Notes under the pieces: generated by a model | Database searches by the model: none | The model's input: only the letters and a program-made list of their open reading frames with translations | What the model was told of the DNA's origin: nothing | Program-made: the position numbers and the translations under genes | Part shown: in pieces, positions 1 to 9,532 of the stretch | Numbering within the stretch: the stretch's first letter is position 1 | Layout: every line of letters begins with the position of its first letter | Assembly: GCA_030681235.1 (NCBI GenBank) | Contig: JAUXWY010000128.1 | Location: forward strand, 1-57,335 | Origin: Pirellulaceae bacterium | Lineage (GTDB): Bacteria; Planctomycetota; Planctomycetia; Pirellulales; Pirellulaceae | Reading direction: 5' to 3' | Length of the DNA: 57,335 nucleotides

Positions 1-6
1 TTTAAT

Positions 7-894
7 TCAGGACAAATCCTGAGCGGGCGCTTTGGCCATTTGCTGCTCCAAGAACTCGCGCACCAACCGCTGGCTGTCCGGGGCCGAGTCATTGAGCATC
101 GCAGACAATGCCGGAGCCGACGATCCATCGCTAGGCAAGGCCTTGAAGTAGTCGCCCAAGACTTTAGACGTCTCAGGGCGGGACAACAGCCATGACACCC
201 ACAGCCAACTGACGGCGTAATCGGATTGTTCGAGTTTTGCCGGATCGGATATCTGCTCCAAACGATCCAACGCCAAGTTCAACTGTCCCGCACGGTGCAA
301 GCGAGCCAAGTGAGCCACATGGTCAGGATGTTGCCCCAGGTCGGGGCGGGCCACCTCGAAATACTCGGCCAAGCCTTCGTCCAGCCACAAGGGAATGCTG
401 GGCCGAACGCTGTGAAGGTAGCCATGTGTCAACTCGTGCCGCAGATCGATGCCGATGTCGTACGTCCAACTGGCGTAGACATTAAGCGCATCGGGCGTTT
501 GCATAAAATAGGCTCGGCGCTGCAGGATGGGATCGCCGGTTTGCCGGACGATGCGGGCGAGGTCCTGCGGGCTGCGGTACAAATAGATTTGGATGGGCTC
601 CGTGCCGGGCTCGCAGCCCAATTTGTGAAATACATCCGTCCGCAACGCGACGACGTCTTCGATCAACGGGTGAGTGGGAGGCAGGTAGAAGTTGGTGTGA
701 AAGACCAATTGCCCTCGTGGCAAGCGGAACGTTTCGGCGGGAGGCAGCTCGGCCGCCGCGTCAAGCCCGTGTTCGCTGAGGTTGGATGATAGCATCGCCC
801 CGGGCCCGCGAAGCGTTGGCTGCAAGCAGCCATTGCAGAGCAAGAGGCTTAGCCCAGCCCCCAGCCAGAGCGTTCTTTTGTTCGATCGCAACAT
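7..894 (-). CDS. Secreted or lipoprotein zinc metallopeptidase-like protein (DUF1570 / peptidase MA-like)
   Basis: This 295-residue protein starts with a short basic stretch and a hydrophobic segment ending LLLCNGC (residues 17-23), which could be a signal peptide with a weak lipobox. HELTH at residues 153-157 is a gluzincin HExxH zinc site. It is followed 14 residues later by LDEGLAEYFE (171-180), which supplies the usual third-ligand glutamate. This pairing is typical of the DUF1570 / peptidase-MA-like proteins common in planctomycetes. The ATG at 894 is preceded by AGGGA about 8 nt upstream. Substrate and role are unknown, and proteolysis is inferred from the motif only. The gene is divergent from the DUF1559 gene at 1262. 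Confidence 0.85.
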   Translation of the reverse strand: MLRSNKRTLWLGAGLSLLLCNGCLQPTLRGPGAMLSSNLSEHGLDAAAELPPAETFRLPRGQLVFHTNFYLPPTHPLIEDVVALRTDVFHKLGCEPGTEPIQIYLYRSPQDLARIVRQTGDPILQRRAYFMQTPDALNVYASWTYDIGIDLRHELTHGYLHSVRPSIPLWLDEGLAEYFEVARPDLGQHPDHVAHLARLHRAGQLNLALDRLEQISDPAKLEQSDYAVSWLWVSWLLSRPETSKVLGDYFKALPSDGSSAPALSAMLNDSAPDSQRLVREFLEQQMAKAPAQDLS

Positions 895-1261
895 GTCGCA
901 TCCCTGCAGTTTTTTCGAGTCTGGCGCTCAGTATAAACGATTCCGCGGAAGTCGCAAAACCCAGTTGTGCGAGTAGTCCACAGGTACGTTTGTAGCGCCA
1001 CCATCGATTTCACGATTCCCGATTTGGGGTCTTGTCCATAGAGTCAACGCAATCTACGAAGTTCTGGTAAAGGCAACTCGCCGTAATCTGGCCAAAGAGT
1101 GCGTTTCATGCACCCTCAATTGTGAGTTGCGGCACTAGCCTCAGCTATTTTTGCATATTTTCGACGCTTCAACCGATTGGTTCTTTCTTTTTTTTTTGTT
1201 CGTTATAGTGAGGGTATACCGAACACGGGCGACATTCTTAGCTCGTGATGCAGTAACAAGA
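895..1261. other. Intergenic region between divergent genes
   Basis: The 367 bases separate the divergent metallopeptidase and DUF1559 genes and should hold both promoters. A T-rich run sits at about 1186-1199 and a TATAGT hexamer at 1204-1209, which could be a -10 element for the plus-strand gene, but no convincing -35 was found. No coding region is supported. Confidence 0.4.
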
Positions 1262-2305
1262 ATGGCAAGGAGCTTGACTGTGGTGGCAAAGCGGGAAAAG
1301 GTTACTTTTGCGACGAACCGGGCCGGCTGGTCGCTTATCGAACTTATCACAGTTCTCTCTGTGGTAGGTCTCATGGGTGCCGTCTCACTCAATGCAATTC
1401 AATCAGCCCGGGAATCAGCCCGCTCGCTTCATTGTCAAAACAATTTGCGCCAGATTGGTTTGGCGACCAGCATGTTTGAAGGAGCGCGCGGACACTACCC
1501 GACCGGCGGTTGGGGTTGGAACTGGGTGGCCGACTCGGTCACACATCCTCGGTATGGCCAGCCTGGTGGATGGATTTACCAATTGCTTCCCTATCTTGAA
1601 GCCAATGCGATTTATGAGCTGCCACGCGTGTCGGGTGAACGAGCCGTCGTCGAGAACAAGATTCACGAATTACTGGCAACCCCTTGTTCCGTCTTTCATT
1701 GCCCTAGTCGTGGAAATTTAAAAGTTATTCCTTTTAATTCAGCAAGAACTTCCAATATCGTCAATTTAGATCAAGTGCCAGCGACGGTGGCGTTAACGGA
1801 TTATGCAGCGAATGCGGGAATGAAACCCGTTTTGAATCGTAGTCCTGCGGGTAGATCGCTAGCCGAAATTGAATCGAATTCTTGGATGCTGCTTTCGGAA
1901 CGCGAAGGTCTGGTGGTCCAACATAACCGGATTCGAGTTGCGGACGTAACGGCTGGTTTATCGAATGTACTGTGGGTCGGCGAAAAATATGTTGGAATTT
2001 CCAACTACGACGTCGATTTGATCGGTGGGAATGACCAAAGCATGTACAGCGGTGAGTGCAGTGACATTATCCGGTTCGCGGGCCACGGCATTCGGCCTGA
2101 CTGGATGGACCCCGGCGAAATAACGGCCATCGATGGAAATACCATCCGGCAAATCCCTGACATGCAGATGCGATACGCTTTTGGGACACCGCATTTAATG
2201 AATATGAATTGTGTCCTTCTGGATGGTTCTGTGCAAAAACTGGACGTCAATATGGATCGACTGGCTTTCTCTCGGATGTCGTTTCGGCACCCGCCGAGAT
2301 GGTGA
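1262..2305 (+). CDS. DUF1559 prepilin-like protein
   Basis: I start this at the ATG at 1262, giving 347 residues. An upstream TTG at 1151 would add an unlikely hydrophobic extension. Residues 21-40 carry a type IV prepilin-type N terminus (G-W-S-L-I-E followed by a hydrophobic helix), a variant of the usual [15 protein letters not shown]. After it comes the conserved N-N-L-R-Q-I-G-L segment, an F-H-C-P cysteine motif, and a C-terminal region ending with G-T-P-H...L-L-D-G-S-V, which matches the H-X9-DG region of DUF1559. Planctomycete genomes hold many such proteins, presumed to be surface-exposed pseudopilin-like proteins of unknown function. No clear ribosome binding site is visible before the ATG. 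Confidence 0.88.
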   Translation: MARSLTVVAKREKVTFATNRAGWSLIELITVLSVVGLMGAVSLNAIQSARESARSLHCQNNLRQIGLATSMFEGARGHYPTGGWGWNWVADSVTHPRYGQPGGWIYQLLPYLEANAIYELPRVSGERAVVENKIHELLATPCSVFHCPSRGNLKVIPFNSARTSNIVNLDQVPATVALTDYAANAGMKPVLNRSPAGRSLAEIESNSWMLLSEREGLVVQHNRIRVADVTAGLSNVLWVGEKYVGISNYDVDLIGGNDQSMYSGECSDIIRFAGHGIRPDWMDPGEITAIDGNTIRQIPDMQMRYAFGTPHLMNMNCVLLDGSVQKLDVNMDRLAFSRMSFRHPPRW

Positions 2306-2426
2306 CGATATGGGGTGTTTTGCGGCAAGTTGTTTGGGTTAATTTTGGAGGAAATTGAAATGCTTTTGGTGAAATCTCTTGCAGTTGTACAGAGACTATC
2401 GTCGATCCTAACGCACCACCTGAGGA

Positions 2427-2547
2427 TTGTCTGATTGTGCGTTGTGCTCCCACATAGCCACGCATCATCTGCCACGCATCACTTGCCACGCATCACTTGC
2501 CGAGCTTGGGAAGTACCACGTGGTCAATGTCTGATCGTGCGTTGTGC
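2427..2547. repeat. Short direct repeats in the 2306-2716 intergenic region
   Basis: The 411-base gap between the DUF1559 gene and the DUF1573 fusion gene holds two nested repeats. Three tandem 14-bp units (CCACGCATCAYYTG type) lie at 2458-2471, 2472-2485 and 2486-2499. A roughly 22-bp direct repeat containing CGTGCGTTGTGC or TTGTGCGTTGTGC occurs at 2426-2447 and again at 2526-2547, exactly 100 bp apart. No gene is supported in the gap. Confidence 0.7.
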
Positions 2548-2716
2548 ATAGTTTGTCGGCGCAAGATGTCGCGCTGCGGATATGTCGAAAAGCGGAGAGC
2601 CTTGAACGGCAATGGTGGGGTTACTGCCTTTCCGTTCAGGGGCTAACCGTTTGACGCCATTCCTAGGAGCGGTTCCTTAGAGCGGTTTGTGTTTTGTCGT
2701 AAGATGGAAAGCGATA

Positions 2717-4825
2717 ATGATGCGAATTCGATTGTTGGCGGTTTTTGTCGCGTTCGCAATCGTGTGCGAATGTTCGTGTGGCCCGAATCGTCTGGTGGTT
2801 GCTCGCGAGTATCATCACTCGGAACGATTTGTTGTGGAGTCGAGTAATCACGCAGACGACAATTTGACGCGGTGGATGGCGAATTATCTTGCAATTAGCG
2901 ATTTCGAATGCCGCTATCGACGGTACTCCGTTTCGCAAACTTCTGAACAGCGAACCAATCTATTGAAGGGAAATCCGACCAAAGACGAACGCGGATACTA
3001 CCTGTTGAACGACGAGTTCCTGAAGTTTCGGCCACGAGACCGCCTGTATTTCCGCAAAGGCCACCATCAAACGGCGGGGGATGGTGGTGGTTTCAAAGAT
3101 TTACTAATTGCGCATGATGGCTCCGATCACCGGACGTTTGTAGAGGGAGTATACAGTGGCTTGATCAAGCCCGACGCAGACCCTGGAATTCATCTGATGC
3201 AGAATCCCTATCACTTGCTATCTGCGGATACGGACTTGGAGCGATTGTACAAAGCAGGAGCGATTATCTTGGAGACCGACCTTGTCTACAGTGCAAAGGC
3301 TCAAGCGTACGGCTTGCCAACACCAGGCGAGAATCGTCCGCCGAAATTCAATCAGATAAAGTTTCATTTGTCCCCTGAGCACGGGTATATGCCAAAAAGG
3401 ATCGAAGTGATTCATGAATCTGATTTGGCACATACAACGTATGAGATAGAGTCGTTCCAAGAACTTGACGGGATTTGGTTTCCAGTCAGCGCGAAATGCA
3501 CGTTTACGGCGGGCGGAGGAAGACAGCACAGCAGCATTGCCGTGCTGGAAGTTGACGTTCCAACTCTGAAGCTGAATCAAGGGCTGAAGCCTGCTGACTT
3601 TCGTTTTGAGTTTCCAACCGGAAGCGCATACACGAACATTTCATCGGGGGAAAAAGTCATTGGGGAAGAATATAAACGGCGGCAGAAGTTGTCGGTGGCA
3701 GCCGTTCAAGAAAAGCTTGAACCGCCTAAATCGAGTCGTTGGATTTGGCTGCTTTGTTTGGCAGTTGTCGGTTGTTTGGTTCTTTGGAGCCTGTTTCGGC
3801 GATTTTCTGGAGCCGTAATGGTTGTCCTTGCGGTGTCTTTCTTAGGTTGCTCGGGTTATGGTACCACAGCAAACGACAAAAAAGACCGAGTTAAGATGGA
3901 TCAATTAGTAGAAATCACGAATCCCATGATTCATACAAAGATTTCTGCTGACGTTGGTGGTAATTTTCAGCAAGAATTTGAACTTCGGAATAAATCAAAT
4001 TCACCGGTTCGTGTCGTTGACCTAGAATCAAACTGTAGTTGTTTGTCGGCCCGTTTGGATAGCGCCGAGATTCCGCCACTTGGTGTCGGCAGGTTAGTTC
4101 TAACTGCGCAGGTACAGGGTGGAATCAAGGCTGAAGCGCTCACCGCCCGTTTCAATGTGACAGATGATGTTGAATCTAGTTCGCATTCCGTAATTTGGAC
4201 CATTGACCGTGCCGCAAATTGGCGACCGATTGTTACGCTCTTTCCATTGCAAACAATGGTTGGAAAGCAAACAACCGTCGGTCCTTTCTATTTTGAAATC
4301 GGCGAAGAGATTGAAAGTCCGGAACTGACGATCGAAGATGAGGATGGACTATTTCAGCTTGCGGGTGATGTGCGTATCATCACGGATTCCGAACTAAAAC
4401 GAAGGCGCATTGAATTTGAGTTAACAACGACGCCTAGGGCTGTCTGTCAAAATGAAAGGTATATGATAAGGGTAAAGATCAGGGGCGGTGAACCGTCCTA
4501 TTACCTTTTGGTTGCCGATATGCAAGTTTCGGAGAGGGCCTACTTTGAAACGGCCGTAGTACGCTTCGACGAGGCCGAAAAGGAGGTTGTTTTACGTTGT
4601 GCGTTCGAACCTTCGGAGCTTTCCGTCGCTGTAATACCTCCGTGTTACGATGTTGAGTGGCGTTGGGACGGACACGAGCAAGCGGTTCGACTTGTTATTC
4701 GGGAAAACGACTACCAAACGACCACGGTTAAAGACATTGCGGAATTGACCGTGACCAGCAAGTCTGCCGAAGGCGAAGAAGTTAAATCCAAATGCATATT
4801 GGTCAAGCCGTCAGCGTCACCCTAG
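2717..4825 (+). CDS. Two-part lipoprotein/DUF1573 fusion protein with internal membrane hairpin
   Basis: The start is at ATGATG (2717/2720), preceded by GGAAAG about 6 nt away. The first 20 or so residues look like a signal peptide ending near C-E-C-S-C. The N-terminal half (about residues 30-330) resembles an outer-membrane-lipoprotein-sorting type beta domain by its length and pattern, but this is a guess. A transmembrane segment (W-I-W-L-L-C-L-A-V-V-G-C-L-V-L-W, about 345-361) is followed by a second hydrophobic stretch, MVVLAVSFLGC (368-378), that itself looks like a lipoprotein signal peptide. The C-terminal half begins with a DUF1573-like domain containing N-C-S-C-L-S (C440, C442). The reading frame is unbroken, so this is either one membrane-anchored protein or a recent fusion of two genes. 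Confidence 0.8.
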   Translation: MMRIRLLAVFVAFAIVCECSCGPNRLVVAREYHHSERFVVESSNHADDNLTRWMANYLAISDFECRYRRYSVSQTSEQRTNLLKGNPTKDERGYYLLNDEFLKFRPRDRLYFRKGHHQTAGDGGGFKDLLIAHDGSDHRTFVEGVYSGLIKPDADPGIHLMQNPYHLLSADTDLERLYKAGAIILETDLVYSAKAQAYGLPTPGENRPPKFNQIKFHLSPEHGYMPKRIEVIHESDLAHTTYEIESFQELDGIWFPVSAKCTFTAGGGRQHSSIAVLEVDVPTLKLNQGLKPADFRFEFPTGSAYTNISSGEKVIGEEYKRRQKLSVAAVQEKLEPPKSSRWIWLLCLAVVGCLVLWSLFRRFSGAVMVVLAVSFLGCSGYGTTANDKKDRVKMDQLVEITNPMIHTKISADVGGNFQQEFELRNKSNSPVRVVDLESNCSCLSARLDSAEIPPLGVGRLVLTAQVQGGIKAEALTARFNVTDDVESSSHSVIWTIDRAANWRPIVTLFPLQTMVGKQTTVGPFYFEIGEEIESPELTIEDEDGLFQLAGDVRIITDSELKRRRIEFELTTTPRAVCQNERYMIRVKIRGGEPSYYLLVADMQVSERAYFETAVVRFDEAEKEVVLRCAFEPSELSVAVIPPCYDVEWRWDGHEQAVRLVIRENDYQTTTVKDIAELTVTSKSAEGEEVKSKCILVKPSASP

Positions 4826-5218
4826 CTAGTGCTTTGTCGAACTTTGATTTATGGGCAGCCGCGCTTTCCAAAGCGTGGTTCGACACTGGTCATCTGCGTT
4901 GTGGTAAAGCCTTTCCCAAAAGGGGGCCGACTTTCTCCAGCGATGCGGTGAAAAATCGACACATTTGACCTCACGTCCAAACGGTCAGTCTCGGGTCAAC
5001 CCCTTTTTGGGATAGTCTTTAAGAAGTTGCCGACTGATGGCATTGCCGATTTTCCGATCGAAATCTCTGTAACCATGCCATACAACGTCTCCCGCTGGCA
5101 CCGCGTCACTCCGACGAAGGGAGTGTGAAACCCAGCTCAAATGCAGCTACCCAAGTCGCCGCTGATCGGTACAATACGCCAAGGGCGGGTGCCAAGGACC
5201 AGGGAGAGAGAGATTCGC
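4826..5218. other. Intergenic region upstream of pyrG
   Basis: The 393 bases contain a small hairpin (CGCTTT-CC-AAAGCG, 4862-4875) just after the preceding stop. They also hold a diverged copy (about 4993-5020) of the GGGTCAnACCCC...TTTGGGATAG motif seen near rtcB at 36222-36250. The pyrG promoter must lie here, but I could not place it. Confidence 0.4.
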
Positions 5219-6880
5219 ATGACAAAGCACATATTTGTGACCGGTGGGGTCGTCAGTTCGCTGGGCAAAGGCCTCACCAGTGCCTCGATCGGAATGCTTT
5301 TGGAGCGCCGTGGCCTTCGCGTGCGCATGCAGAAGCTGGACCCGTACATCAACGTCGATCCGGGAACCATGAGCCCGTACCAACACGGCGAAGTGTACGT
5401 TCTGGACGATGGTAGCGAAACGGATCTGGACTTGGGGCACTACGAACGGTTCACTAATAGCCCGTTGACCCGACACTCCAATTACACCACCGGGCAGATT
5501 TATTTGTCGGTGATCGAAAAGGAACGCCGCGGCGAATTTCTGGGGAAGACCGTGCAAGTCATTCCTCACATCACCAACGAAATCAAGAAGTGTATTTCGA
5601 CGTTGGTCAGCGACGATGTGGATGTGGTGATCACAGAAATCGGCGGTACGGTCGGCGACATTGAAAGCCTGCCTTTCTTGGAAGCCATTCGGCAATTTTC
5701 GTTGGATGTCGGCAAAGAGAACTGCTTGTACTTGCATCTGACTTTGGTGCCGTACCTCAAAGCGGCCGGAGAAATGAAGACCAAGCCCACGCAACACTCG
5801 GTGGGTTTGCTGCGGCAAATCGGTATTCAACCCGACGTGTTGGTCTGCCGAACCGAACGCGAGCTGAGCCGCGATGATCGAGAGAAGATCGCTCTGTTTT
5901 GCAACGTCCCAGTGCAAGCCGTGATTGAAGAGCGCGACACGGACTTTTCGATCTACGAGGTCCCGATGACGTTGGTCGATCATCAACTGGACCAATGGAT
6001 TGTCAAGCGTCTGAACTTGCCAGCCAAGGCCATGGATTTGTCCGATTGGCAGCGATTGTTGCATCGCTTGCGCAACCCCGAAGTCGAGATCAATATCGCC
6101 GTCGTCGGAAAGTACGCCGAGCATCGTGACGCCTACAAGTCCATCTACGAAGCGATCGATCACGCGGGGATGCAGCTGGGGGCTCGCGTGCGAGTGACTC
6201 GGTTGCAAAGCGAACAACTAGAGACCGAAGGACCGGAACGTTTGCTCGCCGGTTGTGATGGCATCTTGGTGCCGGGCGGCTTTGGGGAGCGCGGAGTGGA
6301 AGGCAAGGTGCAAGCGATTCGTTGGGCTCGCGAGCGAGGCCTGCCGTTCTTGGGCATTTGTTTGGGAATGCAGTGCGCCGCGATCGAGTTCGGACGAAAC
6401 GTCGTGGGCCTTGATACATGCGGCTCCACCGAGTTCGACAAAGACGTCACGCATCCAGTCATCTGTTTGCTGAACGAACAAAAAGAAGTGACTCAAAAAG
6501 GCGGCACGATGCGGTTGGGTGCCATGCCCTGTGCTCTGGATTTGTCCAGCAAGGCGGCGGCCTGTTATGAAACAGGAACCATCAGTGAGCGGCACCGACA
6601 TCGCTACGAATTCAACAACATGTATCGACAACAATTCGAGGCTCACGGCATGCGATTTTCGGGCACCAGCCCCGATGGCAAGCTGGTCGAGATCTTGGAG
6701 ATTGACTCGCACCCCTGGTTCGTCGGTGTCCAGTTCCATCCCGAGTTCAAATCGAAACCAACTCAGCCGCACCCGTTGTTCTGCGGATTTGTCGAGGCCG
6801 CAGTCCAGCGTCGCCGCCGCCGTCGCGAGCAAAATCAAGAAGGTACGTTCAGTCCGCCGGCCGCCGAGAGCTTTTCGTAA
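5219..6880 (+). CDS. pyrG: CTP synthase
   Basis: Makes CTP from UTP, ATP and glutamine in the cytoplasm. The start is the ATG at 5219, where the protein opens [18 protein letters not shown], the invariant CTP synthase N terminus. A purine-rich AGGGAGAGAG at 5201-5210 serves as ribosome binding site. An upstream in-frame ATG at 5141 is not used by the family. The N-terminal synthase domain (about 1-265) includes the [11 protein letters not shown] motif. The C-terminal class I glutamine amidotransferase domain has the nucleophile Cys in [11 protein letters not shown] and the His/Glu of VQFHPEF. At 553 residues it has the normal length plus a short Arg-rich tail. It is the first gene of a plus-strand run. 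Confidence 0.98.
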   Translation: MTKHIFVTGGVVSSLGKGLTSASIGMLLERRGLRVRMQKLDPYINVDPGTMSPYQHGEVYVLDDGSETDLDLGHYERFTNSPLTRHSNYTTGQIYLSVIEKERRGEFLGKTVQVIPHITNEIKKCISTLVSDDVDVVITEIGGTVGDIESLPFLEAIRQFSLDVGKENCLYLHLTLVPYLKAAGEMKTKPTQHSVGLLRQIGIQPDVLVCRTERELSRDDREKIALFCNVPVQAVIEERDTDFSIYEVPMTLVDHQLDQWIVKRLNLPAKAMDLSDWQRLLHRLRNPEVEINIAVVGKYAEHRDAYKSIYEAIDHAGMQLGARVRVTRLQSEQLETEGPERLLAGCDGILVPGGFGERGVEGKVQAIRWARERGLPFLGICLGMQCAAIEFGRNVVGLDTCGSTEFDKDVTHPVICLLNEQKEVTQKGGTMRLGAMPCALDLSSKAAACYETGTISERHRHRYEFNNMYRQQFEAHGMRFSGTSPDGKLVEILEIDSHPWFVGVQFHPEFKSKPTQPHPLFCGFVEAAVQRRRRRREQNQEGTFSPPAAESFS

Positions 6881-6883
6881 GCG

Positions 6884-6937
6884 ATTTTCTGCCCGCCATT
6901 TTCCGCCCGCCATTTTGTAACGCCAATTTTCCGCCCG
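6884..6937. repeat. Tandem CCGCCATTTT-type repeat after pyrG
   Basis: Directly after the pyrG stop there are about four imperfect units of 13-14 bp with the shared core TTTTCCGCCCGCC (units at 6884, 6898, 6912 and 6925; the third is degenerate). Function unknown; it may simply be slippage-prone sequence. Confidence 0.6.
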
Positions 6938-6976
6938 TAGAGGTTGGATTCGTAGCTTTGGCGATGCAGCCGCTCG

Positions 6977-7093
6977 CGATCCAAACGCGGGCCGCCGCAA
7001 ATTTGGCGGTTGGAACGGTTTTTAACGCCCGATTGAAATTCGCCAAATCTGCTCTGGCCACGCGGTTACCCAACGCGGCTTGTTCCGCTTGTG
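6977..7093 (+). repeat. Dispersed intergenic element, copy A
   Basis: These 117 bases match 49575-49692 at roughly 80% identity by eye with a single 1-nt indel. The best conserved part contains the near-palindrome CCGCCGCAAATTTGGCGG and a second block around GCTCTGGCCACGCGGTTA. The indel would break any shared reading frame, so conservation is at DNA or RNA level rather than protein. It sits between pyrG and the SHD1 gene. Confidence 0.75.
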
Positions 7094-7180
7094 AACGGTT
7101 GCTTGGCGATTTGACGCGCGACCGGGCTTCAATTACGATCAGGCCGAACGGTTTCAGGTCTCGACGGGAGTATTTTGCCG

Positions 7181-9424
7181 ATGGTTTCGATCACAAAAAG
7201 AGTTGCGGCGCGGACGAGTTGGGTCTGCTTGATGTTGGGGTTTGTCAGTGTTTTGGCACAAGCCTCTGCCCAAGTGAAGTTGGAAGAAGGCGAGCAAGTC
7301 AAAGTCTACGCGGTTGGGGATTGGCGCGACGGTGTGGTCGTGGGCCAACAGGGCGCGAAATATGGCGTTGAATTCGAGTTTGCCGGCGGCTCGCAGAGGG
7401 GCATGTTCGACCGCAAAGCCATTCGGCTCCTGTGTGAGACCGAAGCCATGGATTTTACACGAACGTGGGCCAGCGAATCGGGAACATTCAAAGTGGACGC
7501 GGCCCTAAAAGCGATCCAAGGTGACAAAGTCGTCCTGATCAAGATCGACCTGGATGAGATCACCGTCCCCTTGGCCAGCTTGAGCAAAAAAGACGTGGCT
7601 TACGTTGGCAAGCTCCAGAAATTTCGCGAGGCCGCGATCGTCCGGGGCGAACTGCCGGCCGAGACCCCTCTATTGCCCGAAGTCGAGTTGTTTTCCGATG
7701 ACTTTGGCAATATGTCCATGGTGATGTTTGGCGAAGGCAAGATCGCACCGTTGGGAACGCCACCGTCTTTTCTGTCGACGTTCACGCAGTCGGGAGCCGG
7801 CTTCAAGTTGACCCGCAAGCGGCAAGAGTTGGTCGCCATCATTCCGGTGGGTGGGCCCGAACAATTGGTCTTGGCCGCCGTTCGCGAAGACAATTTTTTC
7901 AATAACGGCGTTCGGTTCCCCAGCCAACTGTATTGGGCTTCCTTGAAGCAAAAAAAGATCATCGACACGGTCTTTGTGACATCGGAAGATTATGTTTTGG
8001 ACTACGATCCCCGTTCGAAATGGATGATTTCGTACAGCAAGGGAGAACGGCACGGCTTCGACGATACGGGAGTCATGACGGCTTGGCGGATGAACCCGGG
8101 GGACTCGAAAGCAGAGCCGCTGGTTCGTTGGAATGCCGGCTTGCGTTGGCGGGGGCGGTGGTCGTATTACGCCAAAGTGATCAACGATCGGGTGATCTTG
8201 GCGAAAACCGATCGACAAACCTACACGGCGTGGGACTTGGTCGACAAAAAAGTGCTGTACACCATCAAGGCGCGGAGTTTTTTCGACGCACAGGTCGTCT
8301 TGACCAAGGACCGACAGCACTTGATCATTCCCGAAGACGGTTTTGTGACGGTCATCAAAGCAGATACCGGCGAGTTGGCGTTTCAACTCAAGGCGCCCAG
8401 TTCGGTGTCGGGTGTTAACGTCAACGATGCGGGCACCAAGATCGCCGCACTCACACGGGATCGACTCTATGTTTGGGAGCTGGATGGCGAGGATCATCGG
8501 CCCATCTCGTACGACGCACCGCTGATCGGCAACCCTTTTTCGGCGCGTATGGATTGGTTGGACGACGACCATGTTCTCGTCCAGGGATTTTTGTCGCAGA
8601 TCTTGTTTCGTTTGTCGCTGGAACTGCCGATCTGGAGCTACGAAATGGATGTCTGGCAGAGGAGTTTGAACGACGATCCGTTGCGAAGCATGGTTTTGAA
8701 TGGACATTTTTTTTACACCGCTCAACCCGACGTCTTTGGGGGGGCGTTGGCCGTAGGTGCGGTGAAGTTGCCCGGACCAGCGGTGCAAGAGGTGACGGCC
8801 AAGGTCGAGAAAGAGACGCTATACGCGTTGAGGCCGGGAATTCGAGTCGCCATCGGCAAGTTGAATGTTTCCGACCCCACGGCCGTTCGGCAGTGGCTCG
8901 AGCAAAAGATCCAATCCAATGGTTGGGTGCTGGCGGATCAAGCGGAGATCGTCATCAATTGCGAGATGGGGCAACATCCCGCACGAACCGAAACCTATGG
9001 CTCCATGAGAGGGCAAGGAGGGAATACCAGCGTCACTTATTCGCCCTACTACTCCAATATTGAAATTCGCCAAGATAAACGGGTGTTGTGGCAGAGCGGG
9101 ACATCGACCGGCGCGCCGATGGTTGTCAACGGTGACGACATCCAAGGGCAAGTCAGTCGGATGCAGGTTCCCCAGCTGCAGTTCTACGAAACGGTCGAGC
9201 TACCCGACCGGATTATTGGCAACAAGTACGGCAATGGATTTGGTCGCTCGATGTTTGGGCTGCGGGGCATTGAAGTGAAGTCGACGGTGCCGGTTGGCCG
9301 AGCCGACAGCCCCGAGGAAGCGGAGCGATTGGCGGGCGAAGAGGCGAACAAAGCCCAAGAGCAACGAAAAAACGCTGGACAGACACAAGGATTTAACTCC
9401 GGGTCCTTCGGGTCCGGAGAATGA
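7181..9424 (+). CDS. Secreted SHD1-domain protein with beta-propeller
   Basis: The ATG at 7181 is preceded by GGGAG ten nt upstream. The 747-residue product has a hydrophobic signal segment (about residues 13-31, ending A-Q-A-S-A-Q). A first beta module follows (VKLEEGEQVKVYAVGDWRDG), and then a planctomycete SHD1-type module (about 90-150: ...GTFKVDAAL...ITVPLASLSKKD...). The middle of the protein resembles WD40-like propeller blades (VLDYDPRSKWMISYS, INDRVILAKTDRQTYTAWD, VNDAGTKIAALTRDRLYVWE). The last 60 or so residues are Ala/Glu/Gln/Gly-rich. Secreted planctomycete proteins with this combination are common, but the function is unknown. The gene lies between pyrG and thrS, with no clear functional link. 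Confidence 0.85.
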   Translation: MVSITKRVAARTSWVCLMLGFVSVLAQASAQVKLEEGEQVKVYAVGDWRDGVVVGQQGAKYGVEFEFAGGSQRGMFDRKAIRLLCETEAMDFTRTWASESGTFKVDAALKAIQGDKVVLIKIDLDEITVPLASLSKKDVAYVGKLQKFREAAIVRGELPAETPLLPEVELFSDDFGNMSMVMFGEGKIAPLGTPPSFLSTFTQSGAGFKLTRKRQELVAIIPVGGPEQLVLAAVREDNFFNNGVRFPSQLYWASLKQKKIIDTVFVTSEDYVLDYDPRSKWMISYSKGERHGFDDTGVMTAWRMNPGDSKAEPLVRWNAGLRWRGRWSYYAKVINDRVILAKTDRQTYTAWDLVDKKVLYTIKARSFFDAQVVLTKDRQHLIIPEDGFVTVIKADTGELAFQLKAPSSVSGVNVNDAGTKIAALTRDRLYVWELDGEDHRPISYDAPLIGNPFSARMDWLDDDHVLVQGFLSQILFRLSLELPIWSYEMDVWQRSLNDDPLRSMVLNGHFFYTAQPDVFGGALAVGAVKLPGPAVQEVTAKVEKETLYALRPGIRVAIGKLNVSDPTAVRQWLEQKIQSNGWVLADQAEIVINCEMGQHPARTETYGSMRGQGGNTSVTYSPYYSNIEIRQDKRVLWQSGTSTGAPMVVNGDDIQGQVSRMQVPQLQFYETVELPDRIIGNKYGNGFGRSMFGLRGIEVKSTVPVGRADSPEEAERLAGEEANKAQEQRKNAGQTQGFNSGSFGSGE

Positions 9425-9532
9425 CAAGCCATATCCAAAAATCGTCCAAAACCGTAGACTGAAGAACGAGTCCCTGGTGCTGGATTTGTCTACCTGCTAC
9501 CAGTGGTGGATGGTTTTTTAGGAGTTGGTTTG

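Noticed and set aside
5147-6217. 356-residue minus-strand frame over pyrG
   Set aside because: Antisense to CTP synthase, which has all family motifs.
6849-7073. Small minus-strand frame sharing P-T-A-K-F-A-A-A-R-V-W with a frame near 49417-49767
   Set aside because: The shared peptide comes from the dispersed DNA element; a 1-nt indel breaks the common frame, so it is not a protein family.
7670-8788. 372-residue minus-strand frame
   Set aside because: Antisense to the SHD1/propeller gene, no ribosome binding site, no domain.
9400-9424. Hairpin CTCCGG...CCGGAG at the end of the SHD1 gene as terminator
   Set aside because: It lies inside the coding sequence (Gly/Ser codons) and has no T run.
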